A stretch of 14,820 nucleotides of DNA. Source: Solirubrobacteraceae bacterium. GTDB lineage: Bacteria > Actinomycetota > Thermoleophilia > Solirubrobacterales > Solirubrobacteraceae. The notes below the pieces were generated by a model. It was not told where the DNA came from. It searched no databases and saw nothing but the letters and a program-made list of their open reading frames with translations. Positions 1 through 6,458 of this stretch are shown here, one piece after another. Position numbers and translations under genes: made by a program. Within the stretch, counting starts at the first letter, position 1. Each line of letters opens with the position of its first letter. The stretch covers positions 1 to 14,820 of the forward strand of contig JAICUS010000080.1 of NCBI GenBank assembly GCA_025935735.1. Direction: 5' to 3'.

Positions 1-520
1 CGACGGTGTCGGGGATGTTGATCGTGGTCGCGCCCTCGTCCAGCGCGGCCTGCAGGACCTCGGCGGTGAACTCCACGTCGGCCCGGGTGGCGTCCATCGG
101 GCTGAACTCGACGTCCTCGCACAGCGAGCGGGCATGCGCCACCGCCGCCCGCGCCTGCCCCAGCACGTCCGCGCGGGTGGACTGCAGCTGGTGCTGGATG
201 TGGATGTCGCTGGTGGAGATGAACGTGTGGACGCGGGGGCGCTCGGCGTCGCGTACCGCCTCGGCCGCCCGCTCGATGTCCGCAGCATGCGCGCGCGCCA
301 GGCCGGCGATGACCGGGCCGCGGACCTCGCGGGCGATCGCCCGCACGGCCTCGAAGTCGCCGGGCGAGGCGATCGGGAACCCCGCCTCGATCACGTCCAC
401 CCCCAGCCGGGCGAGCTGCTGGGCGATCTCCAGCTTCTCGGCCGCGTTCAGCGAGATGCCCGGCGACTGCTCGCCGTCCCGCAGCGTCGTGTCGAAGATG
501 ATGACCCGGTCGGGGTCCAT
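1..520 (-). CDS. leuA: 2-isopropylmalate synthase, N-terminal part (runs off left edge)
   Basis: Catalyses the first committed step of leucine biosynthesis: acetyl-CoA plus 2-oxoisovalerate gives 2-isopropylmalate, in the cytoplasm. The 173 codons visible match the start of the HMGL-like TIM barrel. They show [12 protein letters not shown] at residues 10-21 (R14 and D15 are the family's catalytic Arg and metal-binding Asp), [16 protein letters not shown], then [10 protein letters not shown] and a conserved SPMDATR segment. The metal-binding HxH, the rest of the barrel and the C-terminal regulatory domain lie outside the window. The ATG at 520 is preceded by AAAGGAG (minus strand, 534-528) with good spacing, and no in-frame start lies just upstream. 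A Leu-rich leader ORF precedes it (591-644), suggesting control by leucine supply. Homocitrate or citramalate synthase share the motif, but the N-terminal sequence and leader favour LeuA. Confidence 0.95.
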   Translation of the reverse strand, partial: MDPDRVIIFDTTLRDGEQSPGISLNAAEKLEIAQQLARLGVDVIEAGFPIASPGDFEAVRAIAREVRGPVIAGLARAHAADIERAAEAVRDAERPRVHTFISTSDIHIQHQLQSTRADVLGQARAAVAHARSLCEDVEFSPMDATRADVEFTAEVLQAALDEGATTINIPDTV

Positions 521-590
521 GGCGCGTCTCCTTTGTCTCCTAAGTCCTGCCTTCTCCGGTGTGGGTTTGCGGCTTCGCGGCCGCCACGCG
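521..590 (-). promoter_or_regulatory. leuA leader / putative attenuator segment
   Basis: This stretch lies between the leader-peptide stop and the leuA ATG. Reading the minus strand it holds a hairpin GCGGC-CGCGAA-GCCGC (584-569), GGAGAAG (557-551) and AAAGGAG (534-528), the leuA Shine-Dalgarno site. Three candidate pairings are visible: CTTCTCC of the Leu codon run (617-611) with GGAGAAG (557-551), CTCCTT of the same run (623-618) with the SD AAGGAG (533-528), and GCGCGT (591-586) with ACGCGC (527-522) next to the start codon. The second and third cross, so they would be alternatives. There is no T-tract, so control of translation start or Rho-type termination seems likelier than intrinsic termination. 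The role is inferred. Confidence 0.5.
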
Positions 591-644
591 CTATTCCCCC
601 CGAAGGGGGAGGAGAAGAAGGAGGGACAGGCCGCGGAGCGCCAT
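591..644 (-). CDS. Leucine-rich leader peptide of leuA
   Basis: A 16-codon [19 protein letters not shown] followed by TAG, lies 70 nt upstream of leuA on the same strand. Seven of 16 residues are Leu (positions 3, 6, 8-11 and 13), including four consecutive Leu codons (CTC CTT CTT CTC). Leu-rich leader peptides upstream of leuA are an established attenuation device in enterobacteria and some actinobacteria: ribosome stalling at Leu codons under leucine shortage changes downstream RNA folding. Here the codon run is complementary to the leuA SD region and to GGAGAAG further down. No SD precedes the ATG, but a TGATACGCT extended -10-like element ends about 9 nt upstream, so a near-leaderless transcript is possible. 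A chance ORF cannot be excluded from sequence alone, but position, strand and composition agree. Confidence 0.7.
   Translation of the reverse strand: MALRGLSLLLLLPLRGE
595..610 (-). other. UUCG tetraloop hairpin at end of leader ORF
   Basis: On the minus strand TCCCCC-TTCG-GGGGGA forms a 6-bp stem closed by a C(UUCG)G tetraloop, an unusually stable RNA motif. It covers codons 11-16 of the Leu-rich leader peptide, directly after the Leu codon run, so a ribosome reading the leader would have to melt it. It could assist pausing or act as part of the attenuator. It is also 50 nt past the stop of the FAD oxidoreductase, so it might protect or end that transcript. No T-tract follows. Confidence 0.5.
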
Positions 645-653
645 GCGCCGCGC

Positions 654-682
654 AGCGTATCAGCGGGCCACGTGGATGCCCA
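654..682 (-). promoter_or_regulatory. Possible leuA leader promoter
   Basis: On the minus strand, TGGGCA (682-677; 4 of 6 matches to TTGACA) stands 17 nt from TACGCT (659-654), which is preceded by TG as an extended -10. Transcription would start at about 647-644, at or just before the ATG of the Leu-rich leader ORF. That would explain the lack of an SD there. The elements overlap the 3' end of the FAD oxidoreductase gene. Weak matches in GC-rich DNA make this tentative. Confidence 0.3.
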
Positions 683-2027
683 GGGCGCGCGGCGCGGCGG
701 CGACGGCGCGGGTCAGCGGATCGACAGCGCGGCCCTGCTCCTCGAGGCGCTCCTTGCGCAGGAACGCCCGGCGCACGAGCGTCCCGCCCGCCCAGGCCAG
801 CGGCTCCGGAGGGACGACCGGCGGCGCCGGGTCGAGCAGCGCGAGCGGCGCCGGCTCGCCCGCGGCCAGCGCGGAGAGGATGCGGCCGGCCAGGTGGCAC
901 GGGCCGACGCCGTTGCCGGTGAAGCCGAACGCGTAGTGGACCGGCGCGCCGTCGAGCGTGCCGATCTGCGGCAGGTGGCTGGGCGAGACGTCGATCGGGC
1001 CGCCCCAGGCGTGGGTGATCCGGCGGCCGGCCAGCGCCGGGAACATGGCGATCAGGTGGTCGCGGGTCTGGGCGGCGACGTCGGCGTCGACCTCGGTGCG
1101 CCCGTGCAGGCGGGCGCCCGCCGCCGGCCGGCCGCCGCCCCAGCCGAACGCGATCCGCCCGTCGCGGGTCGTGCGGAAGTAGTGCACGAACGTGCGCGCG
1201 TCGGTGATCGCCTCTCCCCCGGTCCAGCCGAGCTCGTCCAAGAGCTCCGGGACCGGCTCGGTGAGCACGATATGCGACGAGGTGACCGAGATCCGCCCGC
1301 GCAGCGGCCGGAACCCGCGCGTGGCGGCGTTGACGGCCAGCACGGCCGCGCCGGCGCGCACGACGCCGGCGTCCGTCTCCGCGGTCACGCCGGAGCCGGT
1401 CACGTGCAGCGCCCGCACGCGTGAGCGCTCGCACACGCGCGCGCCGGCCCGCTGGACGCGGTCGCGCAGACCGAGCGCCAGCCGCGCGGGCTGGACCGTG
1501 GCGTCGTCGGGGATGAACAGGCCGCGGCGGAAGCGCGGCGAGGCGCAGCGAGCCGCGAGCGCTTCGCGGTCGAGCGCCTCGACGTGCGCGGGCGGGATCT
1601 CCGCCACGATGCGGTCGACGATGGCGTCGTGGGCGGGCGCGGTCGAGGCCATCACGTAGCCCGCCCGCGTGAACCAGGCGTCGACGTCCTGGTCGGAGCA
1701 CCACGCGCCGATCGCCTGGACACTCTCCGACGACGCCTCGCACACCTCCAGCGCCCGCTCGCGCCCGAAGCGCTCGGCCAGCGTCGGCATGTGCGCCCAC
1801 AGCGTCTCGCAGAAGCCGCCGTTGCGGCCGCTCGGGCCGTGGCCGCAGACGTCGGCCTCGAGCAGGACGACCGACGCGCCGCGGGCGCGCAGCTGCCAGG
1901 CCGTCCACAGCCCGGTGTAGCCGCCGCCGATGACCACGACGTCGGCGGTCGCCGAGCCGTCCAGGCGCGGAGCGGCCGACACCGCCCCGGCCTCGTCGAG
2001 CCAGTAGCCGTGGGCGGTGTGCAGCAT
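660..2027 (-). CDS. FAD-dependent amine oxidoreductase (DAO family, PuuB/OrdL-like)
   Basis: A 455-aa flavoenzyme of the D-amino-acid-oxidase fold, expected to oxidise a C-N bond of an amine or amino acid to the imine in the cytoplasm. The N-terminal Rossmann dinucleotide site is clear: [17 protein letters not shown] at about residues 30-46 (GGGYTG 34-39), ending in the ribose-binding acid E57 of LLEAD. SGRNGGF (66-72) is typical of the gamma-glutamylputrescine oxidase/OrdL branch. A C-terminal [16 protein letters not shown] segment is the second conserved DAO site. The start at 2027 has SD GAGGG 7 nt upstream. It follows the class III aminotransferase on the same strand with a 79-nt gap, and both lie beside a polyamine-type ABC transporter, so a role in putrescine/polyamine catabolism is inferred. 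No PuuA-like glutamylating enzyme is present in the window, so the exact substrate is open. Confidence 0.87.
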   Translation of the reverse strand: MLHTAHGYWLDEAGAVSAAPRLDGSATADVVVIGGGYTGLWTAWQLRARGASVVLLEADVCGHGPSGRNGGFCETLWAHMPTLAERFGRERALEVCEASSESVQAIGAWCSDQDVDAWFTRAGYVMASTAPAHDAIVDRIVAEIPPAHVEALDREALAARCASPRFRRGLFIPDDATVQPARLALGLRDRVQRAGARVCERSRVRALHVTGSGVTAETDAGVVRAGAAVLAVNAATRGFRPLRGRISVTSSHIVLTEPVPELLDELGWTGGEAITDARTFVHYFRTTRDGRIAFGWGGGRPAAGARLHGRTEVDADVAAQTRDHLIAMFPALAGRRITHAWGGPIDVSPSHLPQIGTLDGAPVHYAFGFTGNGVGPCHLAGRILSALAAGEPAPLALLDPAPPVVPPEPLAWAGGTLVRRAFLRKERLEEQGRAVDPLTRAVAAAPRALGIHVAR

Positions 2028-2106
2028 CAGAGAACCCTCGGGGGCCCACCCGCCCGGCGACGTGTCTCAGTGTCAGCCGCCAGGCAGCTCCGCCGGTCGG
2101 GCACCC

Positions 2107-3516
2107 CTAGCGTCCGGCGAAGAAGCGCTCCGAGGCGTCGGCCAGGACCGCCTCGGTCTTGTCGACCATCTCCTGGAGCTCCTCGCGGGTGGAGATCAGC
2201 GGCGGGGCGAGGTGCAGCACCGCGTCGCCGCGGTCGTCCGGGCGGGCGATCAGCCCCTCCTCGAGCAGCCGGCCGGCCAGGAACCCGCGCAGCAGCTTCT
2301 CGCGCTCCTCGGCGCTGAAGCGGCCGTTGTCGTGGTCGCGGACGAGCTCGAGCGCCCAGAAGAAGCCCGCGCCGCGGATGTCGCCGACGATCGGCAGCCG
2401 CTCCTTGACGCCGTTGAGCGCCTCCTCGATGAACCCCTCCTGCGCCCGGACGTTGTCCAGCACGCCCTCGCGCTCGAAGATCTCGATGTTGCGCTCGGCG
2501 ATGGCCGCGGCCACCGGGTGGCCGGCGAACGTGATGCCGTGCATGAGCATCCGGCCGTCCTCGTAGAGCGGCTCGGCGATCTTGTCGGACACCATGACCG
2601 CGCCCATCGGCGCGTAGGCGGAGGTGATGCCCTTCGCGCAGGTGATCAGGTCCGGGGCGACGCCGTAGCGGGCGGAGGCGAACCAGTCGCCGATCCGCCC
2701 GAAGCCCGTGATCACCTCGTCGGCGACGAGCGCGATCCCGTAGCGGTCGCACAGCTCGCGCAGCCCGGGCCAGTAGCCCTCGGGCGGCGTCAGGCAGCCG
2801 CCGGCGTTCTGCACCGGCTCGGCGATCACCATCGCCACGGTCTCCGGGCCGGCCTCGACGATCGCCCGCTCCATCTCGTCCAGCAGCCGGGCCGTCAGGG
2901 CGGCGTCGTCGCCGCCGTCGGGGTCCCGGAAGCGGTTCGTGTTGGACACGCGGACCACCGGGATCGGTGAGGCGCCGAACGGCTCCTTGTAGGTCGGCAC
3001 GCCGGTGAAGCTCAGCGCGCCCAGGGTCACGCCGTGATAGGCGATCTCGCGGGCGATCGCCTTGGTGCGCTGCGGCTCGCCCTTGGCCAGGTAGTGCTGG
3101 CGGACGATCTTCCAGGCGGCCTCGACCGACTCCGAGCCGCCGTTGGTGAAGAAGACGCGGTTGAGCTCGCCGGGCGCGCGCTCGGCCAGCGCGGCGGCCA
3201 GGCGGATGGCCGGCGGGTGCGCGGTCGCCCAGTTGGTGTTGAACGCCAGCGTGGAGAGCTGCTGCGAGGCGACCGCGGCCATCTCCTCGCCGAACGAGTA
3301 GCCGATCTGGCAGCAGAACAGCGACGAGAGCCCGTCGAAGTAGCGGTTGCCGTCCGTGTCGAACACGTAGGCGCCCTCGCCGCGCTCGAGCACGAGCAGG
3401 CGCTTGCCGCCGGGCCCGAACGACCCGTTGCGGGTGAAGTGCATCAGCAGGTGACGGTGCGCCTGCTCCTGCAGCGCCTCCGTCCCGACGGTGTCGGCGA
3501 CAGTCATGCCCAGCAT
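2107..3516 (-). CDS. Class III PLP aminotransferase (putrescine/polyamine-pyruvate type)
   Basis: A PLP-dependent omega-aminotransferase of about 469 aa that would move the terminal amino group of a diamine or omega-amino acid to a keto acid. Seen in order: GGKRLLVLERGEGAYVFDTDG near the N terminus, FFTNGGSESVEAAWKIVRQH (phosphate-binding region), AYHGVTLGALSFTG, LVADEVITGFGR (PLP-nitrogen Asp) and the Schiff-base lysine in TCAKGITSAYAPMGA (Lys at about residue 295, nt 2632-2634), then GITFAGHPVA. Length and motifs match the putrescine--pyruvate (SpuC-like) and omega-amino acid--pyruvate transaminases. Two ATGs compete: 3516, with GGTGGG 4 nt upstream, and 3507, with a poorer SD; I prefer 3516. 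It lies 71 nt after the PucR-like gene and before the FAD oxidoreductase, probably in one transcript. Neighbouring potADBC genes suggest the imported polyamine is its substrate. Confidence 0.9.
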   Translation of the reverse strand: MLGMTVADTVGTEALQEQAHRHLLMHFTRNGSFGPGGKRLLVLERGEGAYVFDTDGNRYFDGLSSLFCCQIGYSFGEEMAAVASQQLSTLAFNTNWATAHPPAIRLAAALAERAPGELNRVFFTNGGSESVEAAWKIVRQHYLAKGEPQRTKAIAREIAYHGVTLGALSFTGVPTYKEPFGASPIPVVRVSNTNRFRDPDGGDDAALTARLLDEMERAIVEAGPETVAMVIAEPVQNAGGCLTPPEGYWPGLRELCDRYGIALVADEVITGFGRIGDWFASARYGVAPDLITCAKGITSAYAPMGAVMVSDKIAEPLYEDGRMLMHGITFAGHPVAAAIAERNIEIFEREGVLDNVRAQEGFIEEALNGVKERLPIVGDIRGAGFFWALELVRDHDNGRFSAEEREKLLRGFLAGRLLEEGLIARPDDRGDAVLHLAPPLISTREELQEMVDKTEAVLADASERFFAGR

Positions 3517-3549
3517 GCTGCCCACCGTTCGGGTAGCCCGGCAATGGGC

Positions 3550-3564
3550 GGAACGTCGCGTTCC
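3550..3564. promoter_or_regulatory. 15-bp palindrome upstream of the aminotransferase gene
   Basis: GGAACG-TCG-CGTTCC is a perfect 6-bp inverted repeat with a 3-bp centre, located in the 71-bp gap between the PucR-like gene stop (3588) and the aminotransferase start (3516). As DNA it could be an operator for an internal promoter; as RNA it would be a tight triloop hairpin in a pucR-aminotransferase transcript. Its sequence differs from the 17-bp palindrome before potA, although both have a half-site/3-bp centre design. Confidence 0.4.
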
Positions 3565-3587
3565 GGCGCTCATCTTCCGACGGAGCG

Positions 3588-5216
3588 TCAGGTTCGGGCG
3601 CGAAAGCGGCGGGCGCGGACCGCGAGGTGCAGGCCGAGTGCGGCGTCCTCGTCGTCGAGGGAGACGCCCAGCAGCTCCTCGATCCGGCGCAGGCGCAGAT
3701 AGAGCGACTGGCGCTCGAGGTGCAGCGCGCGGGCCGCCTCGGCCTTGCGGCCACCCGCGGCCAGGTAGGCCTCGAGCGTCTCCAGCAGCGTGCGCGTGCG
3801 CTGGGAGCCGTCGGCCAGCAGCGGGCCGAGCTGCTCGTCGACGAACGCGGCGAGCGCGGGCTCGTCGCGCAGGTCGTGCAGCAGGTCGGCGAGGCCGGGG
3901 CGGCGCGCATCGTGCCAGCGGGCCACGGGCAGCGCGGTGGCCGCGCCGGCCGAGCGGCGCACGCGCCGCAGCGCCGGCCCGGCGGCCGTCCACGTGTCCG
4001 CGGGCGCGCCGATGGCCAAGGCCGCGGCGACCGGACCCAATCCCTGGCGCTCGAGCACGCCGTGGAAGAGCCCGGCGACGTGCTCGGCCAGCGCGGCGTC
4101 GAACCCCCGCGGGCCCAGCGAGAGCAGCATCAGCAGGTCGACGTCGCGCGGGCCGAGCAGGACGCCGAAGCCGGTGGAGGACAGCGCGGCGCGCAGCTCG
4201 CCGGCCAGCCGGGTCCAGGAGACCTCGGGCGCGGCCGGGGCGTCGCGGGCGTCGCGCCGCGGGCGGGCGCGCAGCCCGGGGGCGCGCCAGCTCGCCGCCA
4301 CCGGCAGCAGCGTGCCGCGGCCGACGACCGGGAAGCCGAGCGCCTCCGCGCGCCGGCGGGCGTCGGCCTCCTCGACGCGGCCGTCCGCCAGGTCGGACAG
4401 GAACGCGCCGCGCGAGCGGGCGCGCAGCTGCTCGTCGTGCTGCTGGCCGAGCAGGTCGACCGCCACGGCCAGCGCGGCGCGCTCGATCGCCACGCGGTCG
4501 AAGTCGTCCAGCGGCGCGTCGAGCGCCAGCGCCAGCAGCCGCCCCCACGAGGAGCCCATCAGCCGCACCTCGATCGCGACGAAGCCCTCGGGCGCCTCGC
4601 CGCGCGCCTCGGCCCGGTGCAGGTCGGCCCAGGCCGACAGCGCGAGGTCGTCGCCCGGCGGCCCGGAGACGTAGTAGACCAGCGAGCCTCCGGAGTCCTC
4701 CAGCAGCACGGGATTGCGGACGGCCGCGGCCAGCTCGGCCATGATCTCCGGCACGCCCCGGCCCTGGAGGATCAGCTCGGTGAAGCGGCGGTGGATCTCC
4801 TCGCCCCGGCGCAGCAGCTCGAACTGGGCGTGCAGGACGGCGGCGTGCACGGCCTCGGTGATCTCGATGAACCGCACGGCGCGGTGGAAGGCGATCACCG
4901 GCACGCCGGCGCGCCCGCAGGCCCGCAGCACGGGGCCGGGTACGGCGCGCCAGGACGAGCCGAGCTCCACCGCCAGCGCCGCCATGCCCTGGGCGACCAG
5001 CGAGCGCGTCCACGTGTCCTGGTGGGCCGCCGCGTCCCCCGCCCCCAGCCCCGTGGTCAGCACGAGCTCGCCGCCCTTGAGCAGGTCGTCGGGATCGGGC
5101 ATCTCGATCACGTGCGCCCAGCGGATCTCGCGGGCGAGCGCGTCCTCGCCGCTCAGGACCTCGGGCAGCGCCCGGCGGACGACTGCCAGGTCCAACACGG
5201 AGGCGATGCTCAACAT
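3588..5216 (-). CDS. PucR family transcriptional regulator
   Basis: A 542-aa cytoplasmic DNA-binding regulator of the PucR/CdaR architecture. Residues about 1-125 match the PucR N-terminal ligand-sensing domain (SVLDLAVVRRALPEVLSG, then REIRWAHVIEMPDPDDLLKGGELVLTTG, a hallmark stretch). The middle part resembles the degenerate GGDEF-like domain of this family. The C terminus (about 475-535) carries the HTH_30 motif LLETLEAYLAAGGRKAEAARALHLERQSLYLRLRRIEELLG (cited here by its ends: LLETLEAYL to LRRIEELLG). PucR relatives often control purine, amine or amino acid catabolism next to their own gene. It is divergent from potA and heads the minus-strand catabolic genes. The ATG at 5216 lacks a good SD, and a perfect 17-bp palindrome starts 8 nt upstream, so autoregulation is likely. 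Ligand unknown; polyamine or a breakdown product is the inference. Confidence 0.9.
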   Translation of the reverse strand: MLSIASVLDLAVVRRALPEVLSGEDALAREIRWAHVIEMPDPDDLLKGGELVLTTGLGAGDAAAHQDTWTRSLVAQGMAALAVELGSSWRAVPGPVLRACGRAGVPVIAFHRAVRFIEITEAVHAAVLHAQFELLRRGEEIHRRFTELILQGRGVPEIMAELAAAVRNPVLLEDSGGSLVYYVSGPPGDDLALSAWADLHRAEARGEAPEGFVAIEVRLMGSSWGRLLALALDAPLDDFDRVAIERAALAVAVDLLGQQHDEQLRARSRGAFLSDLADGRVEEADARRRAEALGFPVVGRGTLLPVAASWRAPGLRARPRRDARDAPAAPEVSWTRLAGELRAALSSTGFGVLLGPRDVDLLMLLSLGPRGFDAALAEHVAGLFHGVLERQGLGPVAAALAIGAPADTWTAAGPALRRVRRSAGAATALPVARWHDARRPGLADLLHDLRDEPALAAFVDEQLGPLLADGSQRTRTLLETLEAYLAAGGRKAEAARALHLERQSLYLRLRRIEELLGVSLDDEDAALGLHLAVRARRFRART

Positions 5217-5223
5217 GACGGTT

Positions 5224-5240
5224 CGTCAAGCATCTTGACG
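5224..5240. promoter_or_regulatory. 17-bp perfect palindrome, candidate PucR operator
   Basis: CGTCAAG-CAT-CTTGACG is a perfect 7-bp inverted repeat with a 3-bp centre in the 132-bp gap between the divergent pucR-like gene (ATG at 5216) and potA (ATG at 5349). The right half contains TTGACG (5235-5240), a good -35 hexamer reading towards potA, with a weak -10-like TCCATT at 5258-5263. The palindrome also covers the region where a ribosome would bind pucR mRNA. A dimeric regulator bound here could block both directions. Binding by the PucR protein is inferred from position. Confidence 0.6.
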
Positions 5241-5246
5241 CAAGAC

Positions 5247-5298
5247 CCAGCCGATCGTCCATTACGGATCCCTACGACGACCGATATGAATCGGCTGG
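5247..5298. promoter_or_regulatory. 9-bp inverted repeat pair upstream of potA
   Basis: CCAGCCGAT (5247-5255) and ATCGGCTGG (5290-5298) are perfect inverted copies separated by 34 bp. Within them a further CCGAT-ATGA-ATCGG (5281-5294) uses the same right half, so two alternative stems share one arm. If transcription starts before 5247 this is a stem-loop in the potA 5' leader. If it starts near 5265-5270 it is more likely a pair of protein-binding half-sites across the promoter. Which holds cannot be decided from sequence. Confidence 0.45.
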
Positions 5299-5348
5299 CA
5301 TTGCAAGAAGGAGGGTCACAGGCCGGTACACCTGAGGAGGATGCAGGC

Positions 5349-6458
5349 ATGAGCTCGCTGACCGCCGTCGCGGCGTCACCGTCCGAGGCCGTGGTCGACG
5401 TGCGCCTCGAGCGCCTCACCAAGCGCTTCGACGACGTCGTGGCCGTGGACGACATCACGCTCGACGTCGAGCACGGGCGCTTCCTCGCGCTCCTCGGGCC
5501 GTCCGGGTGCGGCAAGACCACGACGCTGCGGATGATCGGCGGCTTCGAGGAGCCCAGCGCCGGGCGCATCTTCCTCGGCGAGAACGACGTCAGCGGGCTG
5601 CCGTCCTACAAGCGCGACGTCAACACGGTCTTCCAGTCCTACGCGCTGTTCCCCCACCTCTCGATCTTCGAGAACATCGCCTTCGGGCTGCGCCGCCGCG
5701 GCGTCAAGGGCGATGAGCTCAAGCGCCGCGTGCTCGAAGGGCTCGAGCTGGTCGGCCTCGCCGGCCTCGAGCGCCGCCGCCCGCGGCAGCTCTCGGGCGG
5801 CCAGCAGCAGCGGATCGCGCTGGCCCGGGCGCTCGTGAACCATCCCCGCGTGCTGCTCCTGGACGAGCCGCTCGGCGCGCTCGACCTCAAGCTGCGCAAG
5901 CAGATGCAGCTCGAGCTCAAGCGCATCCAGCACGAGGTGGGGATCACGTTCATCCACGTCACGCACGATCAGGAGGAGGCCATGACCATGGCCGACCGGA
6001 TCGTGGTGATGAACGCCGGCCGGATCGAGCAGGCCGGGACGCCCGCCGAGCTCTACGAGCGGCCCGCGACCGCGTTCGTGGCCGGCTTCCTCGGCGTGTC
6101 CAACCTCCTGACCGGCACGGTGACCGGCCCGGGCCGGGTCCGGCTCGCCGACGGGACCGAGGTCTCCGTCCCCGCCGAGGCGCTGGCCGGGCGAGGCGAC
6201 AGCGTCGCGATCGGCATCCGGCCGGAGAAGATCCGCCCTGACGCCGACGAGCCCAACGTCCTGGCCGGCACCGTCATCGAGAGCGCCTACATCGGCGTGT
6301 CCACCCAATACATCGTCGAGACGCCCGCCGGCAACGTCACCCTTTACGTTCAGAACGACCGCCCGGGTGCGCTCGGGATGGCCCCGGGGCAGCCGCTGCG
6401 GCTGAGCTGGAGCCCGGAGTCCACCTTCGTCGTCGATCCCCCGGAGAGCCACGCATGA
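5349..6458 (+). CDS. potA: Polyamine-type ABC transporter ATP-binding protein
   Basis: A 369-aa ATPase that powers the PotBC permease at the inner face of the membrane. All ABC motifs are intact: Walker A GPSGCGKTT (50-58), Q-loop Q96 in VFQSYALFPH, signature LSGGQ (148-152), Walker B VLLLDE (168-173), LGALD loop and switch His206 in VTHDQEEA. The C-terminal part (about 230-365) holds the TOBE domain of the CUT1/PotA family (GIRPEKIRP). The start at 5349 has GAGGAGG 8 nt upstream; an in-frame ATG at 5286 would add 21 residues but lacks an SD. The stop overlaps the potD start (ATGA). First gene of a four-gene transporter operon. PotA-type ATPases also serve putrescine, iron or thiamine importers, but the linked PotD-like protein fixes the polyamine family. 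Confidence 0.93.
   Translation: MSSLTAVAASPSEAVVDVRLERLTKRFDDVVAVDDITLDVEHGRFLALLGPSGCGKTTTLRMIGGFEEPSAGRIFLGENDVSGLPSYKRDVNTVFQSYALFPHLSIFENIAFGLRRRGVKGDELKRRVLEGLELVGLAGLERRRPRQLSGGQQQRIALARALVNHPRVLLLDEPLGALDLKLRKQMQLELKRIQHEVGITFIHVTHDQEEAMTMADRIVVMNAGRIEQAGTPAELYERPATAFVAGFLGVSNLLTGTVTGPGRVRLADGTEVSVPAEALAGRGDSVAIGIRPEKIRPDADEPNVLAGTVIESAYIGVSTQYIVETPAGNVTLYVQNDRPGALGMAPGQPLRLSWSPESTFVVDPPESHA

Noticed and set aside
2028..2106. Possible promoter or terminator between the aminotransferase and FAD oxidoreductase genes
   Set aside because: A CTGACA hexamer on the minus strand (2076-2071) has no -10 partner at the right spacing, and the GC-rich partial stems there are no better than background. 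Only the SD GAGGG of the oxidoreductase is convincing.
2107..5262. A 1051-codon minus-strand open frame that fuses the aminotransferase with upstream sequence
   Set aside because: The upstream two-thirds is an off-frame reading of the PucR-like gene, low in complexity and rich in Arg/Ala/Pro. The true aminotransferase starts at 3516 or 3507 with family sequence from there.
3627..5348. A plus-strand open frame running into potA and making a 943-aa product
   Set aside because: The N-terminal part is the antisense shadow of the PucR-like gene. Only the part from 5349 has ABC ATPase sequence and a proper SD.
5286..5348. Upstream in-frame ATG adding 21 residues to PotA
   Set aside because: No SD precedes it, and the added sequence has no resemblance to ABC ATPases. 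The ATG falls inside an inverted repeat.
5341..5352. A three-codon ORF (ATG CAG GCA TGA) overlapping the potA start
   Set aside because: Its ATG directly abuts the GAGGAGG SD with no spacer, so ribosomes would not use it; the SD fits the potA ATG at 5349.
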